A DNA stretch of 64,000 nucleotides from Sodiomyces alkalinus F11 (Eukaryota > Ascomycota > Sordariomycetes > Glomerellales > Plectosphaerellaceae), in NCBI RefSeq assembly GCF_003711515.1, contig NW_021167096.1, forward strand, positions 205,939 to 269,938, given 5' to 3'. The position numbers were made by a program, and so were the translations under genes. Within the stretch, counting starts at the first letter, position 1. Every line of letters begins with the position of its first letter. Below are positions 23,691 to 35,705 of this stretch, in pieces. The notes under the pieces are model-generated. The model saw nothing but the letters and a program-made list of their open reading frames with translations, made no database searches and was not told where the DNA came from.

Positions 23691-24262
23691 TACACTTGTA
23701 TATATGTGAGTGTGTAGGCCGGATAGGACGGCGGTTATTACCACGGTTCCGAGTCTCCTGGAGCTCTGCCGCGGTGATGCCTCTGAGTGACTACGGCTCC
23801 TGCTCTGCTAACTCGGCTTAGATAAGACTAAGGAGGTGCGTGTCTATCTTTGATTCTCTCTAACGACGTTAGCTAAGTAAACGAAGTTATGTTTCGAGAC
23901 CGTATACCTTTGAAGAGCGTCATTAAGTGAATAGTAGAAAGCAGCTTAAAGAAAAGAGCGGCATCCGTAGCATCTCAATGCCATAGCGCGGAGTGGTTTC
24001 AAAAACTTTATTATATTTACCGTTTTCTGTATATTATCGTCGGCGGGCGGCAACAGCGATGTCATTATACCTAAGGTACATATGTGAAGTTCGAGGAGTA
24101 TATATGCTTAGAGAAAAATGTACTTATCGGGGGTGTCTTGGGGGGCAGAAACCTGGCGCTTGTGGATACCATTTCTGGCCCCTCTGGCACCTGCACACAA
24201 GGTCTGTGTGGAATCAGGCCTGTTGGCTGTCCAGGCCAATGAAATGAGTCTTCAAAATTTGT
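23691..24262. other. Boundary between mutated and near-normal sequence
   Basis: To about 24,000 the sequence is mutated and may include the upstream flank of the DUF3435 gene. 24,060-24,330 has normal CA/TG content (for example around 24,120-24,250) but no recognisable gene; the open frames at 23,993-24,315 have no motif. Confidence 0.45.
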
Positions 24263-24462
24263 ATTGCAGTATGCGGGGTATCTGTTCTGTCTTAGAGATC
24301 CGGTGGATGAGGTAGCTCAGAAATACGGGGCGGCTCGTTCCTCACGATTCGGAAACATATTAAAATAGACAAAGACGAGGTTGGCTTGTGTTGTTTCGTA
24401 ACTTTTGGTTGACAAAAGTTGAGTTACACTAAAGAAAGACCTCCACCAGATACGCCCTTATA
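24263..24462 (+). repeat. Dispersed repeat, about 200 bp, copy a
   Basis: Aligns with 61,367-61,563 in the same orientation. Shared blocks include 'tctgttct.tcttagagatc', 'cacgattcggaaaca', 'tgtttcgtaact' and 'ttgagttacacta', ending 'gatacgccctta'. The right-hand copy directly abuts the inner end of the 61.57-62.83 kb inverted-repeat arm. Confidence 0.8.
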
Positions 24463-24689
24463 ACAAACTCAGGCAGCCGCTATATCGCCCAGGGACCAGG
24501 GTTTCCGCGTGGTTCCTCGGGAGCCGGTGGGTACCTGCAGCGTCCATAGTATATAAGTGTCTTGCCTCTATTCCCTGCCTTCGACGGTTAGCTATGATAG
24601 TAAAGATCGTATCTTAGTTATGCCCTGGTAGGTTTCGACTATGCCCCCTATCTATATATCGTCGTAAAATAGTAATGCTAATAGCTATC

Positions 24690-26870
24690 GTCCTTGTAGA
24701 GGTTCGTCCAGCGTTCCTTGGCAGCGCTTTCTTAATTATTCTCCTCCCGGGCTATACTCACGTGAACCTCTTCCTCCTGCCCGCCCGTGTAGGTCATTTC
24801 ATTAACATCCTCCTCGTACTCCGGAGGAACTGGGAACTAGCGGGTCTCGGCATTATACAGCAACCACTTCCTATATCGCGCGATACGGCGTGCGAGCTAG
24901 AGGTAACGAACGCGGCGCTTATCTATTATAGACGGTAGCTCGAAATAGCGTTCCTTGTTATTAATTTTCTTATTCGTGAACTAATCCGGGGGTAGGTAGT
25001 TATTGACCTAGAGCAGGCCCCGTATCGTATAGTCCTCTGGCAAAGGACGGGGCGCCTCCTTCTCTGGATAGGGGAAGTCGTCTTGGTCGAAGTGGAGGGT
25101 GGAATCTAAGGCATCCAGTAACGTACTAAGTTAAGCAGACAGTAATCGCCAGGGGAACGGCTTCTCGATATAGGCTATTAGGTTATTATGCTAAGTAATA
25201 CGATCGAGAAACACTATAATAATATGAAGGTAGGCTAAGATACTAGGGTCCCTAAAGCGACCCTAAATAACGCGGTGCGTCTAGCAGTTTAGCTGTAGCG
25301 CTTTCTCGAGCCGGTTATCGCTTACTTTTATAGTTTACCGGTTACCCTGGCTATGATCCTCTGGTCTTAGAGGCTTAAACGTCCTTATAAACAGGTTAGT
25401 AGGTTCGCCGTAGCCTAAAAGTACGTATAAGTTAACGACGGTAATATAGTAGCCGGGTTCAAGCTATATACGCGACGTCCTCGTGATATAAATGTCGAGC
25501 CCGTTTATAAACCCTTTAAGAGCGGACTGAAATTCTGACTCCTTTTTCCCGCTAAAGAGCACGCCGTGGGCGAAGATAAAGTGCACGTTAAGCTAAGGTA
25601 AGCAGGTAGGTTAGCGCGAGAGAATAGGATCTAAAAGAGTTATAATAGACTCGCGAGCTAACGCAAAGAGGACAGGAACGTAAAGCGACTTAGCGTAGTA
25701 GAATAGTTACTATAATCCGTTTAGCCGTGCTAGGATAGCTTAGTGGTAGTAGAGGCGGCCTATGGCAGGAGCCTTATCGGAGGCCTTGCTATACTATCGT
25801 CGACTCACGCCAGTCTAAACTTCGCGGTCCTCTATATTATCTTTAATAGCTATACGATAGCGGCCTAGGTCTCTAAGAGACATAATCCAGGTATCCTCGA
25901 ACGCGGGAATAGTCTCTAATAAGAGGGCTATTATACTATAGGATAAGTAGATAAAAGTGAGTATATACTTAAGCGAGGCTGGAAGACGATAACGGAGAAG
26001 CTCTAGGAAAGAGTGGATTCCGTGGCGCTATATTTAAGCGGGTATCGCGTACTTAGCCGCGAGCCCTTTAAGCGGAGGGCTAGAGGCCGGGTGCTAACTA
26101 GCGAGGAAGAAGTCGTGATACTCGTTTAGAAAAGTCCGATATAAGGCGATAAGGGCTTACTACTACTCGTTGTTTAACTTAGTCGACTAGACAGTGTTAT
26201 TCGCCTTAGAAGTCTAGTTATTATTACTACTAGGGCCTACCGCCTCCTTATTATTAATAGTATTATTAACGTTAGTATCGACTTTATCGACTTTAATGCA
26301 TTTACTCTCAACTATAACTAGGCCGGCGTAGATACCTTTGACTTCGGCGACGAGCTGCTCTTAGATAATAGGCCGGGTTTCGGGCTGCTTAAGCATCCTG
26401 GTTATGTTATCGTGGAACAAGGGAGCACTTGTAACGGATAAGGGATAAGGCAGGACCCCTTTTGGGGGTTCTGCGTGCTAGCAGGACGTGGACGACTTAG
26501 GGTTCGAACGAGAAGCGGCGCGAGACCCCCGATTAGCGCCTCTGCCTTTCGGTCGGGATCTATCTTCCGGAGTAGCGGGCTTAGAAGGTATACGATTACT
26601 ATAACGGGCGGAAGGCCGCTTTAGGCTATAGCGGCTTACGGATCGAGATTACGGCCTTAACTCGGGCTATAGTATAATAGAGGAGGAGACTTCGGCCTGA
26701 CCCGAAGGGGTTCCCGTAGTGGGAGTGGTCGGGCTCATAATAGAGTTAGCGGCCGGCGTAGAGGAGCGCGTTAGCGGAGGTTACGCCGGAGATTTTATTA
26801 GGGTGGCCGGGAAACCGAGGGTATCCCTATATACGGGCTATTAGTTAGTCTTAGATTATATTATATAGTA
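24690..26870 (-). pseudogene. Est1-type DNA/RNA-binding domain protein, RIP-inactivated
   Basis: The minus strand from about 26,860 begins with a Ser/Pro/Thr-rich disordered region and reaches TRMLKQPETRPII, EQLVAEVKGIYAGLVIVESK and, after an Asn-rich linker, ALIALYRTFLNEYHDFFLAS. It continues with HGIHSFLELLRYRLPASLKY, LTFIYLSYSIIALLLETIPA, FEDTWIMSLRDLGRYRIAI, YSKASDKAPAIGRLYYH and LFYYAKSLYVPVLFALARES, and later KERYFELPSIIDKRRVRYL and RRIARYRKWLLYNAETR. These helices match the 14-3-3-like Est1/SMG-type domain of a large fungal-specific family. The founding members act in telomerase recruitment or nonsense-mediated decay; the fungal paralogues are mostly uncharacterised. No C-terminal PIN domain is visible, so that end may be lost. 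Many TAG/TAA codons replace Gln and Trp. Confidence 0.8.
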
Positions 26871-28560
26871 ATCCGACTCGTAATAATTCGGTATAGTGAT
26901 AGTAACGGTAAGGAAGAGGAAGAGGACTGGGAGAAAGACTACAAGAGTCTAAACTAAGAAGGAAAGAAGCGCACGTTTAGGCTATGGAAACGACGAGATA
27001 ATTAAAGTTAAAACCGATCTGCCGAACTAGGATATCCGAATAATAAGAAGATAAGTGTCTAGGTGCTCGCTGTCCGAGGACGAAGGGGACCTTTATAGTG
27101 TTAAAGAAGCTAGCTCGAGGACCATTAGTTTATAAAATAATATTATAAAGGTGGCCAAGACGATAAAAGATATATACAGATCTATTAAGTGCTACGAGAA
27201 GAAAGCCTCTTAAATATAAATATCGCGTTAAGGATTATAGCGCCTATATATCGTTACCTTATCTGCCTTCTTTCGCTTACCAGGGACTACCCTATCAGTA
27301 TTTACACCGTCTTACCCGATACTAAGATTCTTCCACGCTATAACCCTTCGCGCGTTATAATTAGCGAGTACTCGGCGAAAAGTCGGATCGAGGCGCGCAC
27401 GGTTCACCTTAACCGAGTATATATCTCCTCGGCCCACGACCCGATATTTAGAGAAGACTAGCGAGGGTCTAGGGCTCCGCGGATTCTAGACTAAGGCAGG
27501 AAGACGCTGCAGCTAGGGCTTAATAAATTAGGGGGTTAGATAGACGCTATACTGAATCAGGGGATCCCTAGGACCCCCTGATTTAGTATGTATCTGTGTT
27601 ATTATCCTAGCGCCCGCCGCTCCTAGAGGCCACCTAATACCCACCCCCTTATAATACTATAATCCTCCCTGCCGTATTATTAGGATAGTACCGTCTAATA
27701 TACTACTATATAAAAGGTTGCTTTTTAGGCTATGGTGGTGTACGCGCTTTCCCTGGCCTACCCCTTACCCTGTTAACCCTCCCTCTGCCGGATATATAGA
27801 TCGGGATAGCCTTATTTCCCGGCATATCACCGTATAAGACGTTACTTCTTAGGTAACTGGTGATCTAAGGGATCCCGCGCTATTCGGGAGAGCATAAAGC
27901 CCGTGGCCTAGTAATCTATAATCCAGTTTGAAAATATATATTTACTGGTCCCACGGCGCGCTTAAAATACACTTCCCCTAAGCAGTAAGACTGCACTTCC
28001 CTATAGTATATTAGTTACCTTAGCCGATTTATACCCGGGCTTTGCGAGTACTCTAGTACTATAAGGCTATCCGGAGGAGCGAGACTTACGACGGGTGTGG
28101 TTTCTCTATATCGTGGATAAGCCGCCGTAGGGACCGTGATCTTTCTGTTACGGATTTAGAGCCGCTTGACTTTACTATTACGACGATTACCTCCTCCTAT
28201 TCTAGGCGCCGTATCCAAATAAAACGTTTCTTACGTTCCGATATCTACTGCTTCCTTAAGATCTGGGGTATAGTTAAAGAGATAGTCTACGTTAAGCCGG
28301 TTAGTGCTTGACGAGACCTCCGTTTCGGACGGAGATACGTACTAATAGTAGGACTTAGGTATATCTTTAGAGACTCTAATATCCTCCCCTATTTAAGTTC
28401 TGGACCTGATATATGCGTTATAGACTAGTATCGATGTCTTATTATCTTATTAGGATCGTTTCTAAACGCCGTATTTCTAAGCGTACTCTAGTTTATAGTT
28501 CGTTAAGATAGAAAATTAGTGTATTAAACTTAAGAACCTTTTTATATAGAATCTGTTTGC
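26871..28560. other. Degraded stretch with unidentified minus-strand coding remnants
   Basis: Two minus-strand patches look once-coding. One is 27,460-27,180 (VKVNRARLDPTFRRVLANYN, then VIAWKNL and KRKKADK). The other is about 28,360-28,050 (TPDLKEAVDIGT, then GGGNRRNSKVKRL and ETTPVVSLAPP), a basic Ser/Pro-rich segment suggestive of a nuclear protein. I could not join them or name a family. Confidence 0.4.
27550..27588. repeat. Short hairpin, 14-bp arms
   Basis: 'tactgaatcagggg' is followed, 11 bp later, by 'cccctgatttagta', its reverse complement with one C/T mismatch of the RIP type. The loop 'atccctaggac' contains the palindrome cctagg. Confidence 0.85.
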
Positions 28561-29355
28561 TTAGAGATCTAGTCCGAAGTGGTTATGGTGATGGTTAATA
28601 TATCTTTTTTTTCCCCTTCTTTTTTTAGAGTCAGCAATACTCCCTTAGCAGATAGGTGATTCCTGCCCGAGTCGTTCTAGGCGGGTGCGTTATTCCGTTA
28701 TAGCTCTCCTTCCCTAGCGTTATGAATAAAGGCGCCTTTTATATCCGATGAATTTAATTCTAATTTACTCTAAAAGGATATATGAAAACGAAAGGACTAT
28801 CGCTTTTGAATAAATGAATATTACCTAAGCAGATAATTAATCACCTTTATCCTCTAGTATCTATCGCCCGCCCCGAATAGAAACCTAAGTAGCATAATAA
28901 ATAAACCTCGTCCTAGTCTATAATCCCCGCTTTATAAACGTACGGCTTTATTACTCTACCCTCTTAATAGTATAGATCTAAGGGAAAAATAAAAACCCAG
29001 CTTCCGGTCCTAGACACTATATCTAAGACTCCGATATCGGTTACTTATTCGAGCTGTATTCTACTACCTAAAACCCAGAAATTACGAATCCGCCGCCGCC
29101 GCTAGATAGGAGATCTGCTGCCGGATAGGGCTCCTACCCTAGTATACACGTGTTATAAAAGGGTAAAAAAATAAGCTCCTTCTTATGCTTATAGGTTATT
29201 AAAGGAGGTCGGATTAAGGTAGGATTAGGGCCGGTAAAAGAGGTGGGTGAAGAAGTATAAAAGAGGTAAAAACCCTTTTCCGGGTATAACAGCAGGAATA
29301 TATTAATTAGATAGCCGTTCGGCCAACTTATATCTCTCGGGCTAGGCTTAATCTA
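28561..29355. other. No gene seen
   Basis: Mutated sequence with T-tracts at 28,601-28,626. It lies downstream (3') of the zinc-cluster pseudogene on the minus strand. Confidence 0.5.
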
Positions 29356-31982
29356 AGCCTATATAGCACGGATCACTAACTTTGATAGGAACTTATTTAA
29401 TAAAGAATTAAAGTTATTTCGGTTAAAGGTGTATTTAGGGCGTTTACGAAGATATTCCTCTGTATATATTATTAGAGTAAAACTCGGTATAATTAAAAAG
29501 CGGATTATATACTATACTTAAGAATATACTCGCGGATTTCGGTTATAGCTTTATAGATAGCTATATTATTATTTAGAATATAGCCGTGTTTAGCCGTGTC
29601 CTAATCCATAAAGGCAGGGAGCTTCTATAAAATAGCACAGAACAGACTAACGATCACGCTAACTAGCGTAGTTTCTATATTATTACAGAACTTAGTAACC
29701 GTAGCAGGGTCAGGTATATAGTAGTAAGAGTCGAACTATATCTCCTCCTATACTGCTAAAAGAATCGAAGCTAATATAAAGATAGTTAGCTAGTTCTTAA
29801 GACGCTCGCCACTATATACGCTCGAGTAAAGGGAAGATAGCTCCTTAAGAATATTCTTTTGCAGTTCGCGTTATATATCGGCTAACGCGCACTTAATCTG
29901 GAAGTTAACTATAATAGGCGCGACCACCTAGCCGTCGAACTTCGAATCCTCGTTATTAATCTGGCCGTTAAGGTTAGCGTTATCACCCTGCTACTAAATT
30001 ATAGTGATATATATTATTAGGTTATACGTAAGGACGAGCTTTAAGGCCTTTCGGATAAATAGTATCTTCTCCTTAACGTAGAAGCGATAGGCCGTCTTTA
30101 GGATCTCGGTCATAAAAGGAGTGCCCTCGAAATAGTCCTTAATAAAATCCTTAAACGGGCTATCAATATGTTTATCAAGGTATATATAAAGGGCCTTAAT
30201 AGAGACGCCCTTAGCACCGATATCTAGTCTCTCCGTACGGATATCGAACTTAATCGGCTCCTAGTCGGTAAGATACGATTCCACCTAATCCACCTAGAAG
30301 ATACTCTTATCGTTAACGTATACCTCCCGAATATAAATAGGAAGGGCAAATCCATAACTATAGGTAATCCAGACTAGTGTCTTGTTAGGAGAGAATCCCT
30401 TAACGTTATAGACGGAGACGTTACGAGTTTTATATCGTTCGAAATCGACCTTCTAGCCGGAGATAAAGTAGCTAATATCTTTAATATTAATACGAGTGCA
30501 GGGCACCTGCCACAGACGAGTATACGATGGCTGGCATCCCGCACAGGGCTTACCCTTATTATAAGTCTTCTTTAGGAACTTATAGCGTAGATAGACACAG
30601 AGCTTTCTAATCTCGCTTACTTACCTGCGCTACTCGGGAAGGAGAGGACCACGCCGGCGTCTAACTTTCTTTTCACCCATGCCGTCCTTACGGCTATTAG
30701 ACGTACACTAAATAACGGGCTTAGCCGTCTTACTAATCGGACTCTTCCTCTGACCCGAGTTCCGTCTTAAGGCATTAATAGACGGTAATATAGCGCCGGA
30801 GCCACTAGACGGACTAGACCGGGTAGATATTAACGTGGACTGGATAGGCACTAGTATACCTACGGTAGTCGGGCTGACTATGTTATGGTTATAGCTATAG
30901 CTATAATATCCGCTATAATATCCACGGTATAATATCTATTCGGGATACGAGTTAGAGTCCGGGGAGAAGGGAGAGATTAAGAAGGGCGTAATTTCCTCGT
31001 AGCTTCCTAGTTCGAACGAGTTAGCGCCGTCCGATAAATCTGAGTTTATCCGTAAATATAAAGTCTGACTAGGGTTAAAGATAGCCGCGTTCTGATACGC
31101 CTAGTGGAATTAGTCGAAGTTAGGGCTGCTTCTAGGCTCTCCCACTATTATCCAGCTATTACTAGAGCTAGTAAGAGAATGAACTTCTAGGAGAGTCCCT
31201 GTTAGCGAGTTGCTTCCGATAGTATAGGATAGGGCCCCGAGTTGCATAGAAGGAATAACAGCCTGAATATCCTGCCAGTTATCTATTAGAAGACCGGGCC
31301 AATTCATAGCCGGGATATTGTCGTCTATCGGGGGTATAGTGAACGCCGCTGACTGAAGGAAGCTGGTTGACAATTGCTGGGATGTCGTAGGTAGGTAACT
31401 TATAGGATTAATAGGAGCAAAACTAGGTGTGAAGCCATCGTAAGTCACAGGCATATAAGCGTCAGAGATAAAGGGCGAAAAGTCGGACGCCGCTTATTGG
31501 TGTTGCTGCAGATACTATTAAAGGGCGTAGTCGGTGAGTAAGCTGCCCGGTTACTGAAAAGGGGAAGACTGCGAAAGGGGCGAGGCGCTTTAGGTTAGCG
31601 AATTCAAGCTTTGCTGGTTATGTTGCGTCTGCTAAGCCTGTTGTTGCTGTTGTTGTTGTTGTTGTTGCTGCTACTAATGCTACTGCTGATGCTGCTGCTA
31701 TTCCCCCTCGGGCGAAGCCGTAGTCTGGATAGAACCGGTCGAGTTTATCTCGAGGGGAATAGGCCAGATACGTTGGTGTTTAGTGAAGGCAGAGAATGGC
31801 CAGAGGCTTAAGGGCTGTTGTGGCCAGAGACTGAGGTCATTGGCTGTGGTTACTGCTGCGGGATGGAGGATATAAAATTGCTTAGGGCTAACTAAGGGGG
31901 CAGGAAAGAAAGAAAGTTTTCGAAGGTTAGGCGGTAAGAAGTGGGAATAGATAGCAGTGATATAGCTTTCACCGAGAGACAC
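29356..31982 (-). pseudogene. Fungal zinc-cluster regulator-like protein with poly-Gln, RIP-inactivated
   Basis: The reading frame starts near Met at 31,980 and runs through a Gln-rich tract (31,720-31,620). Several CAG codons there have become TAG, so stops alternate with Gln. It continues through a Ser/Thr/Pro-rich region; the piece 31,454-31,110 is open. A Cys-containing motif follows: CVYLRYKFLKKTYNKGKPCA with GCQPSYTRLWQVPCTRI, where family cysteines read Tyr in places. The body has IKDISYFIS, NVSVYNVKGFSPNKTLVWIT, LPIYIREVYVNDKS, LDIGAKGVSIKALYIYLDKH, YFEGTPFMTEILKTAYRFYV and RKALKLVLTYNL. The C-terminal part has LTIFILASILLAV, TLVSVIVSLFCAIL, HGYILNNNIAIYKAI and RPKYTFNRNNFNSLLNKFLS, with a probable intron near 29,490-29,430. 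I recognise the architecture from an uncharacterised fungal family usually annotated as zinc-cluster or hypothetical. Dozens of stops make it dead. Confidence 0.75.
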
Positions 31983-32830
31983 CGCTCTTTAATTAGGGTT
32001 TAGATATTAAGAAGGGGGGCGGATTGGCCGAGGTAATAATACACTATATTAGGGCACTTTGACTTAGATATACCCGGCGTTAAATTAGTACGTGTCCTTC
32101 TTCTAGCGTATTCTAGGTGCCTATATTAGGGACTCGGGGAGGTGGGTAAGAGGTGAGGTTAGGTGTGGGGGTGGGAAGGTGTAAGGGGTATACCTCGGAC
32201 GTTCTGCGTCTTATAGAGAGGGCGCCGAAGATTATAGGAGTGATTAATAGCAAAGTACCTTGCCGTGATATAGACTGGATTCCTGCCCTCTAACATAACG
32301 AGGTGGCCGAGCTAGGATCGCGATAACTTCTAACCCAATAATCACTATGCAGACTTGAACTGCCTGCCACCCGACTCTATACGCCGTAGCTATTCATAGC
32401 CCTGCCTCCCGGGCTGGTCCGATTAGCCCCTATCTCTTAGCCAAATACATCTTATCATTACGGTAAGGGCCTTATCTCCTCTAGAATCGATCCTTCTCTT
32501 AATATTAAGCAGGGATAAAGACTTCATAGGCTAGTTAGCTGGGTATATACAAGCCTTATCACGTTTATTAGCATATCACTATAAAGCTATCTTATTATTA
32601 ACTATAGTTAGGTGATTATTACGGTGAATACGGCTTTTGAGCGGACTAACCCAGTAGCCGGCTTATCTACATATCCCAGCGTTAGTTAGCGTTCCCTTAC
32701 CTCAAATTATAATATAACCAACAATGTCCTAGACTTTAGGCGCTGCGTTGTTACTAGGATCAGGCATGCTGCGGTCAGCCATGGGATATCGTCACCAGCA
32801 GCCTTAGCCCCTTCCCCTGTTAGGGAGCTA
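31983..32830. other. Upstream region of the zinc-cluster pseudogene; no gene seen
   Basis: Mutated sequence with a G-rich tract at 32,135-32,190 (gggaggtgggtaag.. gtgtgggggtggg). Any promoter of the minus-strand gene would be here, but no element can be named. Confidence 0.45.
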
Positions 32831-32831
32831 C

Positions 32832-33800
32832 TTGGATTTAACGGAAATCCGGTATATACCTGAAGGCAATAAAAGAAGCGTGCTTAGGATATTAATAATT
32901 CTACTTACCACTTCTTCCCTGGGCATGCTCTGCAACTCTATCTATCTGGGGTTTATCGTGCGTTCTACAGTGGCGTACTTCCCGCTTTATAACCTTCGTT
33001 TTACTCACCTTCAATAATAGACGGCCCTGTCCTTGGCAGAGCGTTCGACTTTATCATACAATACAATAATAGAGTATATATTGATTCGAGCTATCCAGAG
33101 CCGATATAATGCATAATATCGAATTCTAACACTCTATTCAGCTCTAAACCAGAGCATATTATAGCATTACACTAAGCCGGCGCACTAGAGCGCTTACTAT
33201 CATACGCGGTCCTATCCTGGAATAGTTAACCAGTGGTGATACTACGTCTATACAGAATATAAGTTAACTATAGTCCTCTTATAATATAGCTGAACTAATA
33301 TACTAGAACCATCACGTTTAAATCGTCCTGGACGTTTTACGCCGGCCTTAAACCCTATCCCCCGATACCTAGGCAGCTCTGTATAGCGAGAGCATAGTTC
33401 CCCCCGGATCTCGAAGTAATAAGAATTTCGTAGATACTATACGGCATTACTATTCTTCATAGCCTTAATTCAGAGAAGAAAGAATACGGGGGCTTCTAGT
33501 AGTCCACTATCTCTACATAAATTCCTTATTACGCCGATGGAGACGGTATAGCTTTCGAGTTATCTAATAAAGAGCTTATTAAATCGGTGCCACGCTACGC
33601 CCTAAGCCGTGAGGATCATAGGAATATTCTCACAGCCTATAATATATAGGGATATCGGAGATATATATCGTTAGGCTAGTAGTAGGGTAACAGGAATAGG
33701 GGTAATAATAGAAGGCTACCTCTCCATTTTATTCTGTATATCAGTTTAGAAATAAGTAAGATATAAAGACTCACGTAAGCTAATATATTATGCTTGGACG
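32832..33800 (+). pseudogene. Unidentified membrane-protein-like remnant
   Basis: A 61-codon open frame at 32,832 begins with a charged leader (EIRYIPEGNKRSVLRI) and a hydrophobic segment (LLTTSSLGMLCNSIYLGFIV). Further downstream, about 33,590-33,740 reads, with single stops, as HATP-stop-AVRIIGIFSQPIIYRD and, after two more stops, IGVIIEGYLSILFCISV. These may be two ends of one decayed membrane protein on the plus strand, but the middle cannot be read and the family is unknown. Confidence 0.3.
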
Positions 33801-33929
33801 CACTAAGCTAATTCTTAGGTAGAGGAAGTAGATAAGACGGCGATTTTTGCTATAATGAGCGTAGAGTTGCCGTCGTCGAGTTCATAATCGAGACATAGTC
33901 GTAACCACCTTTCCAGGATCTTTACCGGC

Positions 33930-35145
33930 ATAATCCATTAAGTAGATAAAATTCGAATTAAGAGTGGAAAGGAAAAGACTTCTAATTTAATAAAGAGAAT
34001 ACTGATACTGGCTAGTCTAGAGGGGCCTATCCCTCGGTATAAGGCTCCCGACTATGCTGGTGATATTTACTATAAAACCCCGTGTAGCCTGATCCTCTGC
34101 CAGCCTGTATAAAAACCCAAGGCAGGAATACATAAGTATATAATGCTGCCACCGTATTATATGGTATGGAGCGTTTATCACACCTCTTTATCCTCCCTAG
34201 CCTGGTTGGTACCCGAGTCGACCTCCCTTTTCTCCTAGTCAGAGGTGTAGGCATACTAGTTCCCCTAATCCACGACGATCTAAGCCTAGGAGTTGGATAA
34301 TATATGCGTGGTAGAGTCTGCCGTGGGATAGCGATATATATAGGTCGGAGAGTTCCTCCTAGTCTTAATATCACGATTATGATATTATCGATTACCAGAA
34401 CTCTATAAGGATACGTAGGCCTAAGGATACGTCAGATACCACAATAGACGAATATATAGGGGGGACTTACGAGAGCGTGTCCTCGTTCCAAAGTAAGCCG
34501 TTACTCTAGCCAGAGCCACGGATATCTCTCAGAGATAAGGATTATAATAAGCAGGCACTGCGGGAGGAGATACACCGGGAATAGACCGCTAACGTGGAGG
34601 AATAGCAGCACCCCTGATACTATGAAGACAAAACCGCTTAACAATGCTAAAAGGCGTAGCCGCCACCGAGCTGTCTTCGCCTGCCTATACGACCAGAACC
34701 CATAGCCCGATATAATTATAATAGCGGAATAGCTTATAATCAGTACGCCCCATAACTATTCGTCGCTATATTCTACTAACCGCTAAGTACTAAATCCGAT
34801 AAGGGGCCCGAGGACAAGAAGGCTCTCCTAAAAGCCACTATACAGGTTCCTTACAGTAAAGGGGGGGGCTGCCTCGTAGAGGCAAAGAGTTAAGGGGTAT
34901 ATTTTCCCTATCAGCTAGAGACGAATAAGAACTACTCTACGCTAGATAAGTTCTAATATACCTATATACTAAGGATAATAAGAGCTACTATACCTTTAAA
35001 GGCTACTAGCTATCGATCTTCTTTATTATCGAATAAGTATACGATTATAAAGGTAAGTCCGAGCGCCGATAAGCTAAACCAGGTTAAGATACAAAGCTAA
35101 TAAACCACGCCTATTACGGGCTTTTTCGCGTACACGGAATAAGAA
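33930..35145 (+). repeat. Large direct repeat, copy a (about 1.2 kb)
   Basis: Aligns with 62,920-64,000. Landmarks include 'aataaagagaa.ac.gat.ctg', 'cgagcaggcactgcgggaggaga' or its variant, 'cgccccata', 'ctaatatat/acctatatactaaggat' and 'gccgataagctaaaccagg'. The last 95 bp (35,051-35,145 against 63,906-64,000) are identical, whereas the rest differs at many RIP-type positions. The partner is cut by the window edge. Confidence 0.85.
34385..35050 (-). pseudogene. Multi-pass membrane protein, copy A
   Basis: Minus strand, from about 35,050: FIIVYLFDNKEDR, a hydrophobic stretch, then IGFST-stop-RLVEYSDE, YSAIIIISGYGFWSYRQAKT, ARWRLRLLALLSGFVFIVSG, VLLFLHVSGLFPVYLLPQCL and LIIILISERYPWLWLE. At least three transmembrane helices with a basic RQAKTARWRLR loop are visible. 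The same protein is encoded by the second repeat copy on the minus strand at about 63,640-63,100, which supports the frame because the two copies agree at protein level despite different mutations. Stops mostly replace Trp or Gln. The family is unknown to me; no catalytic motif. The 5' end would lie beyond 35,050. Confidence 0.6.
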
Positions 35146-35639
35146 TAGTAGAGCTAAAAGGTAAAGATAAGGACTACTATAATATAAGCCTCGACGACCT
35201 ATACTATACGGTTATCGGGCTATATCTTAGAAGCGGTGAAGATTAAAATAAAGAAAAGCCAAGAAAAAGGCGAGTAAGGTATTACGGGAGCTTATAGTTT
35301 ACCTTTACGCGGTTTACCCGGTAATATAAGGTTTTTATATCGGTTACTCGAAGCGCGGAGACTCCGCTTAGCTAGTATAGGATCTGGATTCATTAAAGCT
35401 TCTATAACCTTAAGCTAACGCTAAAGGGCAAGACTATCCTTAGGTATTAGTTAGTTGTTTAAGCGATACTATATCGCTTAGTCGATTCGGCGTAAGGTAG
35501 TAGACTAGGATTAATAATATATATATACTTTATATTAATATACTAACCTCGGGATATTACCCTCGATAATATAGGTATAATCCGCGGTTAGTTATAGATA
35601 TCTCGACTATACTACCCCCCTAACCACGATTACACGCTA
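35146..35639. other. Degraded repeat body, no gene seen
   Basis: Continuation of the sequence that begins with the 95-bp identical block. No reading frame recognised. Confidence 0.4.
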
Positions 35640-35705
35640 TTCCTTTCCTAGAGGGGGGTATCTCCCCCCTCTCTAAGAGTAGTTTTAGCTACGACCTCTT
35701 TAATT
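35640..35705 (+). repeat. Repeat terminus with C6/G6 hairpin, copy a
   Basis: 'attcctttcctagaggggggtatctcccccctctctaagag..ttagct.cgacctct' matches 45,140-45,205 in the same orientation. The core ggggggtatctcccccc can fold into a hairpin. It may mark the end of a transposable element, but no class-specific terminus is recognised. Confidence 0.7.

Noticed and set aside
27189..27461. 90-codon plus-strand ORF
   Set aside because: The minus-strand reading of the same DNA has more protein-like composition and lies on the same strand as the neighbouring pseudogenes; neither could be named.
31611..31811. Leu-rich plus-strand ORF
   Set aside because: It is the antisense shadow of the Gln-rich tract (CAG/CAA repeats) of the minus-strand zinc-cluster pseudogene.
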